From Silene noctiflora (lineage: Eukaryota > Streptophyta > Magnoliopsida > Caryophyllales > Caryophyllaceae): 32,434 nucleotides of DNA. Shown piece after piece: positions 23,322 through 32,434 of this stretch. Location of the stretch: NCBI GenBank assembly GCA_009801015.1, contig VHZZ01000036.1, positions 98,523 to 130,956 of the forward strand, written 5' to 3'. The translations under genes were made by a program, and so were the position numbers. Below the pieces are notes generated by a model that was not told where the DNA came from, did no database searches, and saw only the letters and a program-made list of their open reading frames with translations. Position 1 is the stretch's first letter. Each line of letters opens with the position of its first letter.

Positions 23322-23890
23322 ATTACGCATTATTCGAGACATATAATCCTTGTTTTTGCAAGTGTATTTCAGATTGCTAGAAGAGTTTTTTGGATCATAA
23401 AAACAGAAAGGGGCGTGACGGTCTTGATCTAGAGTAGTCGCTTCATAAGTTGTAATGAAGCTCCTATTTTGGAGTTGCTATATTTGTATACGACGACATT
23501 ATTATACAAGTAAAAAATTCTCTTGTGCGACTTTACAGCTTCTTATTACTCGGATCATTTTAGATGGAGTCCCACATTTATTTTTCGGTTTTTGTAATAC
23601 GATTGATTGGGACATTAAGTGGCAGCTGACCGAAATGATTAATGGTGGATCTGTACTTGAATGAAACTCAGAGGGAAACGTTACTTTGAAGACAACATTC
23701 TTACATGGTCACCAAAACTAATTGACATTTTTTGTCTTAAAGCACAAGGATCGGTTCCAAACGAAATTTCTCAGAAAATCTACAACTTACATTAGTTGCA
23801 TTACATAACCCAGTAACTCACTTGTAAATCTTACATCAATACCAGAAAAAAATAGCAACATCCTTTCAAGAGAGAAAATTTGGAAGTAGT

Positions 23891-24598
23891 TTAAGAACTG
23901 CCACCACCAAAGAGATAACCCAGAGAGGATCCGCCACCAGGAGCAGCATGAACCTTGGTTGAGGGTCGGTCCTAAATTGAGTAATCAAACAAGTCATTCA
24001 CATAATAACAATTACGAAGTACATGAATAGTCAAACCAGGCGATAAAATTTTCGGTAGCCAATTTTTATAATAAGAGGCACAAACGATTTGTCCATCATA
24101 GGGAAATGCTATTTGAACTTGAAGTCCGATAATTCCACACATCAATCAAAATCATTCGTACACAATATTAGTCTTGTCGCTGAAAAGTCTTCATCAGACA
24201 TTTGGGGCATGGGGCAGTAGATTTTTTTCGTTTGTCACAGTATATAACAATTTGAGGTAGCAATTGCTACTAAATGCCTTTGCCCCCTGGATAGGAAGAC
24301 GAGATAACAACTATTATGGAAATAATCTTACCGTGATGAAGTTGCCAGTGTTCTGACCATCAGCACGATGATAGTTGTTTGTAGGCCTATTAACCCCAGC
24401 AGGAATAGCAGGAGACTGCTTGGCCTCAACAGATTGACTGACAGGCTTTTCTGCTGGAGCAGAAGAGGCCTCTCTCACAGTCGTTGATGGAGCATTGTTA
24501 GAAACAGGCTTTGGAGCTGCAGTTTTAGGAGGTTCTCCGCTTCCAAACAGGTAGCCCAAGGAACTCTGACCGCCTCCACTGCTGACACCACGCCCCAT
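23891..24598 (-). CDS. SPR1: SPIRAL1-like microtubule-associated protein
   Basis: Two coding exons, 24598-24332 (89 codons, donor ACG|GTAAG) and 23971-23891 (26 aa plus stop, acceptor TTTAG|GAC), give 115 aa against about 119 for Arabidopsis SPR1. Both diagnostic ends are present: N-terminal MGRGVSSGGGQSSLGYLFG and C-terminal GGGSSLGYLFGGGSS, the repeated SLGYLFG box that marks the family, joined by a Pro/Ala/Ser-rich linker and a conserved NNYHRADGQNTGNFITDRPSTK core. SPR1 proteins bind growing microtubule ends and keep cortical arrays transverse; loss twists cell files. The gene lies tail-to-tail with COQ4 (570 bp between stops). It is co-orthologous to Arabidopsis SPR1 and SP1L2, judging by neighbours, so the exact symbol is a choice. 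Confidence 0.95.
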
Positions 24599-25650
24599 TT
24601 GTTATGAACCCTAAACATGATCAATTGTTCAGCATGTATGTAGAAAGAGTGAATCTTGTATGAAACAGTAACACTTGTGACACCAACTGACCAACCCCCA
24701 TTAAATAATGGTGTTAATGGGTTGCATATTTGCATTGTACATTAACAAGAAGCTTTCACATGACAAGTATCGTGCATACGAAAACTCAGAAAGAAGCTTA
24801 AGTGCAGCATGATAAAGAACAAGTTTCTCTTCTGAAGAAAACATTGCCTTACACCAAAGTACCAAACCCAACGCCTCGACTAACTTCGACATTCCTAAAA
24901 TATACGATTATACGACACATTAACACTTGAACACTTGCAAATTAAAGAACTGCTTAAGACCGTCTTTTTTACCACATAATCCGATTCCTCCAGCATTTCC
25001 TATCTATGCATACCTCAACATCACTCCCCTCAAACAAACAAGAATTGAAATGGTAATCTAACTCTTTTTATCGCAGATCTAGAAACCGTATCATCAATCA
25101 AATCTCCTGGAAATTCATAGAAGAATCTACCTTCAATCACACAAAAAAGACCCTAGCTCTTGCAAATTCAGCATTCTAATATAGTTTCAATGATCATAAA
25201 CCGCCTTACACAAGAATTTGCGAATCTTCAAAATCCACCAAATGAACAAAAGGGAAAACTCAATTGAAATGTGGGATCTAACAAATCCCTATTAAACATT
25301 CCTCCTGCTAATTCTCATGCAAAAATAACATGAACATCAACAAAAATAAAGGGAAAAACTTATAAATTATAACGGCGAAAATTCGACAATTCCATGATTC
25401 ATATTTCATACAACCCACAATCATCACACATACAGATAGAGCAAAAATTTACACAATTTGAAAGTTTTGAAGAAATCAAAACAGAAAATCATACAAACAA
25501 GAAAGAAATGAAGCAGAATTAATAAAGATTAAGATGATGTAATTAGAAAAAGGGTACCTAGGGAGATCTGAGAAATGGATGAAAGCAAGAAGGTTGAGGG
25601 AAAGCAAAAGGAAGGAGATACCTGAGACAAAGATATGAAATGGCAAATGA
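24599..25650 (-). other. 5' UTR exons and leader intron of the SPIRAL1-like gene
   Basis: Just before the ATG there is an acceptor (TTTAG|GGTTC, exon resumes at 24610, leaving 12 nt of leader). Upstream on the minus strand the best matching donor is CCTAG|GTACCC (exon end 25558). This predicts an intron of 24611-25557 (947 bp) and a first non-coding exon of about 25558-25650. Leader introns are common in this family. There is no other coding signal in the interval. Boundaries rest on splice motifs only. Confidence 0.5.
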
Positions 25651-25681
25651 GATATTTGTATAAGAAGGGAAGAATTGATTT

Positions 25682-25688
25682 TTATATT
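25682..25688 (-). promoter_or_regulatory. Possible TATA box of the SPIRAL1-like gene
   Basis: On the minus strand a TATAAAA match lies about 30 bp before the predicted start of the leader exon. It is the best-placed TATA-like motif between that exon and the hAT-like element upstream. Weak evidence on its own. Confidence 0.35.
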
Positions 25689-25908
25689 CTAATTATTATG
25701 TGACGGGAATTTTGAAAAACGTATAATATTTTGTGCCGAAAATTTTGAAAAACGTATATTTATTTTTTTAACTCTTAAGGGATACCAGCTAATATTAGTC
25801 ATTTTCTAATAATAAATTGATAGAAACATTTTATCAAGAAATGTTCAGTTTATCGCAAATTAGTCACATTTAATCCGTTTTAATTTCAAGCGGATACCAC
25901 CTGTATAT

Positions 25909-26446
25909 AGGGCTGAGCAAAATTATACGATACGGTTTTATTATACGTATNCGATACGCTATACGAATTTAATTATACGGATTTCTGGATATCCGATACG
26001 TTTCTTAAAAAACCGTATCGGATAAGGATCGGCAAAATATGAAACCGGATATACGGTATCCGATACGGTTGCCTTTTTTCTGAATAAAATATTAAAATAT
26101 ATACATAAATCACAAAATAACTATTATGTTGGTGATTAAACCTTATTAGTATTAAAGTTTATTAGTTATTTACTCTTACAACTTTTTAAAACACATTTAA
26201 TTTACTAAAAAAAACCAACAATCACACCTGGAAAAGAAAAAAATATATTAAATTATATAAGTGAAGCTGAAACCGGATACTGGATATACGGTTTTCGGAT
26301 ATACGGAAAAACCGGATATACGGTTTCCGGATATACGAAAAAACCGTATCGGATAAGGATACTAAAAAAGGAGATTTAAAAAACCGGATATCCGATACGG
26401 TTTCTAAAACCGTATCGGATATCCGGTTTTGCTCACCCCATACAGG
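25909..26446. mobile_element. hAT-like MITE upstream of the SPIRAL1-like gene
   Basis: The ends AGGGCTGAGCAAAA (25909) and TTTTGCTCACCCC (26427-26439) form near-perfect inverted repeats (12 of 13). An 8-bp direct repeat CTGTATAT lies at 25901-25908 and 26447-26454, which sets the element at 538 bp if the extra ATACAGG at the right end belongs to it. GGGTGAGCAAAA-type termini and 8-bp duplications fit hAT. Both halves carry many copies of CCGGATAT, GTATCGGAT and CGATACGG in both orientations. There is no coding capacity. It lies about 260 bp upstream of the predicted start of transcription. The exact right boundary is uncertain. Confidence 0.8.
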
Positions 26447-26454
26447 CTGTATAT

Positions 26455-27649
26455 TGTTAATCCAATTAAAGGATAAATGTTTACATAATGATTGATTAGA
26501 TATTTAGATGGGTGGATTAAATTAAAGAATATTAATTAGAACAATTATTTGAAGAAAGAGGGAGAAAAAGGTGGTGGGAGGAGCACAGCAATAACGTGAT
26601 AGTAGTGACTGACTGTACTGATTCACTGCTTCTGGTTAGTGATGCTCTGTTATGGGGTCTGCTTGTCACGTCCAAATATGATGCTTGTCGGAAATAGCCC
26701 CCTTTCCGTCTTAATCATTTGTTTATACTCCGTATCTCAGTTGATTAAGTCGTCGACAATGAAATTATGACTAAGATTGGACAAAAGAAAAATGCGTAGG
26801 AACAAACAAAACATTTGTTTTGTGAATTATATATTTATATACAAGTGGAAGCATATTCGACTCAATTATCTCAACAATAAGAATCCGATCCCGATACGTA
26901 GGCCACTATTTTCTTTTGTGCTTTATTTGGCATCTAGCATTTCATTACTGTTTTGGTGTGGCCTATGGGGCTATGGGCCATGGTATGGGCAACAACATGC
27001 GGTGTGCTTCTAACGTTTTCCATCTGAGCCCGGCTTCTCTGCCCAATTTACGTGTCTCATCTTGTACTTCACTATCTCTTTTTTTGACACGTAAGCATTA
27101 ATCATTAAAAAATGGGTTGAGCATTATAGTGACCCCCAAAACATACATACACTCTCAGTCTCAAGTCTCAACTCTACTGATTTCTTTACACTTCTCAACT
27201 TTCTCCTCGCATATTTCGGAAAGCGTAAATAATTCACTAGAATGAAAGAATAATACGAACGGGTTGTCTCAAAACTAAATTGCTTGTATGCTTTGCCGAT
27301 GTTGAAGCCCTTGGAGGTACAATCCTGACCCATATCCATTCAAAAATGATGTACCAACGCCTTCTTCTGTCTAGACTCTAGAGGCATATATACCTTTAAT
27401 GTATCGTGCGGGTTTTCATCGAAGAACTCTACCAGTCAAGAGAATGCAGTTCGAGTATCCCATCAAACCTAAACGGCTCTCAATTTTTACCTGTAAATTT
27501 AACAAATGAAGACATTAGATTAGACTCGTGTCAAGCCAAGTCATAATAAGGTCAGATAGACGCAAACTAGGGAATGATTCCGAACCTTTTTCCAACTTTT
27601 TAGCTGTCATTTTGGAATGGAGTATTGCATGATCCAAAAACTCTCGGGT
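26455..27649. other. Intergenic region upstream of the hAT-like element, downstream of CDC48B
   Basis: No gene is supported here. 27400-27649 is probably CDC48B 3' UTR and may include a 3' UTR intron (an acceptor-like TTTACAG on the minus strand near 27490). The short open frames at 26777-27101 and 27124-27339 have no recognisable protein character. Confidence 0.5.
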
Positions 27650-30600
27650 TCAGGTAGCTGCTGCTCCAAATATGCTTATACTTCTATGACAAGAGAAATA
27701 CTTGGCAGCAGCTACTACCACCAAGCTTAGAGCACCAACTGTGACCGCACTAACAGCACCGTAGCCTTTTGGTTTGGTTTTAGTGGGTAGTTCAGTTTCG
27801 AGCTGGACCTGATGCAACTGCAAAGATGAACTTTTCATGAATCTTGAGTACCTATCGACTTCTTCCCTTGTCAGAGCGGGCTTCAGAGAGCTTTTCACAG
27901 TCTGAAAATGTCTATCATTCACAATTGTGGCAGAAATGTCCTCCCTCAAAGCGACAATTCCAGCTTCTCTACAGAGTCCTTCTAGTTCGGCCCCTGTGAA
28001 AAATTCGGTTTCTTCTGCTACTTGTTTCAGATCAACATCGGATCCCAGTTTCATTTTTCTTGTATGTACTCTCAATATCTCATGTCGAGCTTCGAGGTCT
28101 GGGGGTGGTACATATAGTACCTGGACAGAGCCGAATCCGTGAATGGTCAGAAAAGTGGATTACTACAACCTAATCTGGACTACATAGGATAAAGAAAAAT
28201 GGCTCACTAAGTTTACTGCAAAGTATCAGTCGTTCGATGCAATCTCGCCAATAAAGGTCGCAAGGCAACAGTCTATTTGTTAGCTAAATAAGGTAGCATA
28301 CATCTGAAACAACCCCGCCATATGAGGTATATGGTGCGAGCCTTTGAGTCACCTCGATACAATAGTTGTTGGCATATCCCGTACGGGAATAAACTCTTAG
28401 ACATTAAATATAAGCCCTAACATAATTCCGAAACAGCTAAAGGCTCAGTGGGCCTCACTGGAGTCATTTCTACACAAAGCTTGCAAATTCCATTTTCTGG
28501 CCCAAGCCCTTCTTTTCTACATAATGAGAGGCATGTCCAGGCATAATCAAAGGTAAAAACACTAGAAACCCACTGTCTCAACAGCAACAATGACGACAAC
28601 GACATTACCAAAATACCTCACTCACTCACTGGCTCCCACCTATGGCAGGGTAAGAAGTGAGAAGATGTAAGTAGTCTTTACGCTTGCGAATGTTGCAATA
28701 TAAAGACAAATATGCAATGGCCCATAACTAAATGTCTAAAACCTGTGTCGCAATATATAATGACATACTGTCGTTTTTTTGTTATTCCATCATGATCCAA
28801 ATCAAAGAATAGAGTCATTTGGCCCCACTGAAAAATGAAAACAAGCCCCATCATCTCAATAGAGGAAAAACAACTAGCCAATTCCCATTGACATTTAAAA
28901 TTTAATTCTACCACAGGCTTCTCATGTCTGCCTACCATGGTCATTTTAACACGCAACTACTGAAGCCGACAGCCTAGGCACAAGTAATTTTTTTGCACAT
29001 AGGAGATAAAGAGTTGATTTACCAAATCAAACCGCCCTGGGCGCATAAGAGCGGGATCAATTGCATGAGGTCTATTTGTGGCAGCCAGTACAAGTATTCC
29101 CTGCAATATACAAGATAGAGGCGGGAAACATAAGTTGCCTCAGTGGCTGATATTCGGAAAAAAAAAAGGTACATCACAGTCCTAATAAAGTGTGACCATG
29201 AAGTCCATGATTGAGTCCACTCAAGGAGTACTCTGCCAGTCAAATTGATGTCCAAGAAAATGTGTGATTAGTTTTGTGCCAAACTTTCTATATGTAGAAT
29301 GTAGATGATAGTTAATTAAATCCAGGATTATTACATACTTTTGCCTGCTCCAAACCGTCCATTTCAGTCAACAACGTTGACAAAAGCCTCTCGCCAACTG
29401 AAATATTGCCACTTGCAGTCCCACCTCTGCAATTGAACAATCACCATTAAACTTTTTGAGTTTGACATTGTAATAGAAAGATTGCATGTTACACAGCCAA
29501 CGCAACAGAGGAAAATGCCAAAAAAGACCTCCATAGGAAAGGACCCATGAGGGAAAAAAAATGAAAAAAATCATCACTTTAGTTCTGAGACTTCTGACTG
29601 CACTTCACAGCTCTATATATCACCACCATTTTCATAGTTCTCAGTCTTCTGACTGCAATTACCATGCAAAATGGTCGGGATATCAGTGCTGAAATCACTA
29701 TTTCGATATATCTTTCTGGCGTATATATTTGCATTAAATTAAGAGCCTAGTCTAAATTTGAGGATGCCGTAACAAGTAGACATTCAAAATTTTGAGTCGT
29801 GCACATATTAAACAAACAATTCCAGCAAAAGCTAGTATACATATACTATATAGAGATCAACCTCCTTCCCGCAATGACATCTGCCTCGTCAAAAAACAAA
29901 ATGCTTGGTGCTGCAAGCCTTGCTCTCCGGAATGTGTGCCGCAACAAAGCCTCACCCTCTCCAACGTACATTGAATATAATTCCGCGCCACTATTCAAAG
30001 TAAACCAACATAGTGAGAACACAACTATAGTACAAGACTCCGAAAAGGGAAAAGAAATGTGAAAAGGTTGACTTAGGAAAATGACATAAAAAAAACTATG
30101 AAAAATAAAATCTCAGAAACTGCCTCAACATTGTTTTTTTTTTTTTCAAAGAATTGTATCCTTAATATTGTATATCATGGACAAAGTGTAGACAAAAAAC
30201 AATCGGCAACATGGTAGTCTCCCTTGACGTCAACTATTCCTAGTAGCTTGACTAGCTTCACAAATGCAATATGAATGTGCCCTATTACATTGAAGATATT
30301 GTTGTAGTCTCCTTACAGTTGAGGAACAAAATGCTTAATGTGGGTTCATTCTTCAAAATTACTCCCGGTTAAAGTTAGACTAAACCACATGACCATACAA
30401 AAAAGTAATAAAGATGACTTCAGAATGGTGTCAAAATTTTAGAGCCTACACGAGAAGGAAGAAAGATCATATGCAATTAACCCTCCTCTCAAGCTCTTAC
30501 AGCATAAGTTAAAAGGCTTATTCACTTAAAATTGGCTTATATGTAGGTCTACAAAAAATTAATGAATGGTTCACTAAAGCGTCTGCACTTTTTATGTTAT

Positions 30601-32012
30601 GAGTAGATGGTGCAAATTCTTTTTAATTATTGATCATTTAGAAACATCCTATATGTGCTGAAGAACAGAAGGGTCGATCGGCATAAAATCTTACCCACCA
30701 CACCTTGCCATGGGTGAGAGTCTTTGCGGCAATGGAATAATGTTATTGCTGTGTATTTATGTGTCTACTATGGCACAACATCAACAACTTCAATCTTAAC
30801 AAATCATAATTCAAATAAGAGTAACATATAAGCAAAACCCAAGCATCATTCCATCTGGCTACTATCTAATAGTAAACGCTATTACATCAATGAGAAAAAC
30901 CACCGTAAAAGGCAAAAGGCACTGTTAAAAGTTACCTAAGTGAGAAAAAGGAAGCTTGAGCTGCATGGGCTGCAGCTTTAGCGAGGGTTGTTTTTGAACA
31001 TCCAGGAGGTCCATGAAGAAGAATTCCTCGCATGGGAGATATACCCATCCTTGAAAATGCAGAAGAATGTTTAATAGGCCACTCAACTGCCTGCTGAAGC
31101 TTTTTCTGTAAACCATCCGAGGAACACATCAAAATCAAACACAATGTCCTGAAATTAGTCCTAAAGCCCCTAATAAACATTTCTTGTTTGTAAAATCAGT
31201 TTGAATGTCACCAGATACCTACAAGCTACAACAGTTTGTGAAACATATATTGTCTAAAATCAGTCGTGCAACATGTATGTTCTTCTAACATCTCGAAATC
31301 ATTATCATCCAAAATGGTCATTGATTGATGCTCTTAAAGCCTAAAGCTCCATTCTCTTCCCCGTAGTGAAACTTACTATCCTGAGTTTAATTCAGTTCTG
31401 CATCAGACCACAAATGCAACTTTCATCTTTATTCCGACACATCATCTACTTCAGGTCACTCTTACACTTAGAAAAACATTGCTCATAGTGCACCAACCTT
31501 CAAATCATTTAGGCCTCCAATATCATCCCAAGACACATTTGGTATATCAACCGTCACACCTCTTGTAATGCTTGGACCCACAATAGACTTTGCAACCTTC
31601 CAGTCATCTTCTATGATGCACCATAAACCATCGTCACTAGATTGAGTTGCTCTTTGAACAGCAGACATTGCGGCCTCACGACATAAAGCTTCCAAATCAG
31701 CCCCAACGTATCCATTACATGAGGCAGCTAATGCTTGCAAATTGACAACAGGGTCAAGTCTAAGCTTTCTGGTGTAAAGCTGCAATACAAACGATGACAA
31801 GCAATACAGCCTTAGTCCTCTCACGGCGAAAAATATATTTATGGCCAAATATCTTATATCAGGAGTTCTCTACATTAAGCGTGAATGTCAGCTGATCAAA
31901 AACCAGACTCACCAGCAAGATCTGTAGGCGTTCATGTTCATTTGGAGTTGAAACTTCAACTTCAGTATCAAAACGTCCTGATCTCCTCAGTGCTGGGTCA
32001 ATAGCGTCAACC
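27650..32012 (-). CDS. CDC48B: CDC48B-type AAA ATPase, C-terminal part (5' end outside window)
   Basis: Exons (minus): 32012-31913, 31779-31498, 31105-30936, 29990-29862, 29426-29339, 29100-29023, 28120-27650; all GT-AG with consistent phase, about 438 codons. Arabidopsis CDC48B is about 600 aa, so roughly 165 N-terminal residues, including the D1 Walker A and B, lie beyond 32434. The first visible exon carries the D1 second region of homology ([15 protein letters not shown]). The linker leads to D2: Walker A GPPGCSKT (30989-31012), Walker B ILFFDEAD, a pore-type MYVGEGE segment and the arginine-finger stretch [19 protein letters not shown]. The last exon holds the helical lid and a polar tail ending in a hydrophobic segment. 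CDC48 relatives extract and unfold proteins; the specific role of CDC48B is poorly known. CIP111 is the nearest alternative but is much longer, and the neighbours favour CDC48B. The 32013 acceptor is pyrimidine-poor but has CTAAC and CTAAT branch-like motifs before it. Confidence 0.9.
27704..27757 (-). other. Hydrophobic, possibly membrane-spanning segment near the CDC48B C-terminus
   Basis: Eighteen uncharged residues ([18 protein letters not shown]) are flanked by Lys-rich sequence upstream and Lys-Tyr-Phe downstream, with 14 residues left to the stop. Length and hydrophobicity fit a tail anchor. Functional meaning is inferred. Confidence 0.5.
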
Positions 32013-32434
32013 CTTTTGACACCAGCAATTAGTGTTAGTCCATATATGTGAATTTAATTTATAGGTTAACCAAATAAATGAACAGAAACAAAATACAAAT
32101 TTTCAGGTTAAAAGTTCAAAGTTCAAACACAGCTCCATACAGAGCTAAATTAAATGTAACGGCAGAGAAAACCAGAAATGGAGAGCGGTAACTCTGATTT
32201 GGGGTAGGGATACACAGAGCTTGACCAAGTTGAAACATACTATGATTTGGGCGCTAACAAACAGGATGAAAATGAAAATGAAAAAAAAAAAAAAACCAGT
32301 GAGGTGCAGAAGTGGAGTTGACCAATACAAGATATCTGCTATCAATACAAGGCTTTCCTCAGGAATAGTAAAGGGAAAGGCAAGGGCAAACCTAAGGCTA
32401 CATCTCAGTCCAAAGGTCCTCCCAAGAATGTCTA

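Noticed and set aside
32019..32040. Reading the first visible CDC48B exon further upstream (LTLIAGVK before RVDAID)
   Set aside because: It would replace the conserved TN of the second region of homology; CTAAC and CTAAT branch-like motifs and an AG at 32014-32013 fit an intron end better.
1..32434. CRISPR arrays, tRNA or rRNA genes, bacterial-type operons
   Set aside because: No regularly spaced repeat-spacer array, tRNA-like cloverleaf or rRNA core sequence was seen; the genes are spliced plant genes.

Overview
This is nuclear DNA from a flowering plant, almost certainly a eudicot. The signs are AT-rich intergenic sequence, genes split by GT-AG introns, plant MITEs, and four genes whose closest relatives I know from Arabidopsis. 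It comes from a draft assembly: there is one run of N at 18067-18571 and single Ns at 18751, 20947, 20951 and 25951. The sequence alone does not settle the species.

Layout. 1-6500 has no gene I can support. It is AT-rich repeat debris: three Helitron-like 3' ends, a long inverted repeat, a 126-bp direct duplication, a Stowaway-like end, an LTR-like remnant, and a small GC-richer exon-like fragment near 5.6 kb. 6647-17826 (minus) is a complete 18-exon Ste20/Hippo-type protein kinase, the SIK1 orthologue, 817 aa when spliced. 17827-19500 is the shared upstream region of SIK1 and COQ4 and holds an inverted-repeat element interrupted by the N gap. 19530-23321 (plus) is COQ4, with a non-coding first exon and two coding exons (228 aa). 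Its 2-kb leader intron contains a Stowaway MITE and an 825-bp hAT-type element. 23891-24598 (minus) is a SPIRAL1-type microtubule protein (115 aa) with a leader intron reaching 25557; a 538-bp hAT-like element lies about 260 bp upstream of its predicted transcription start. 27650 to beyond 32434 (minus) is the 3' part of a CDC48B-type two-domain AAA ATPase; its N-terminal exons lie off the window.

The genes are not a pathway: they cover growth and immune signalling (SIK1), ubiquinone synthesis (COQ4), cortical microtubules (SPR1) and AAA unfoldase function (CDC48B). Their order is the informative part. In Arabidopsis, CDC48B, SPR1 and COQ4 are consecutive on chromosome 2 (At2g03670-At2g03690), while SIK1 sits beside SP1L2 on chromosome 1 (At1g69220/At1g69230). 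This window therefore looks like the unsplit ancestral block. I found no novel defence, CRISPR-like or biosynthetic system; the more unusual signals are transposon structures and short repeated protein motifs.
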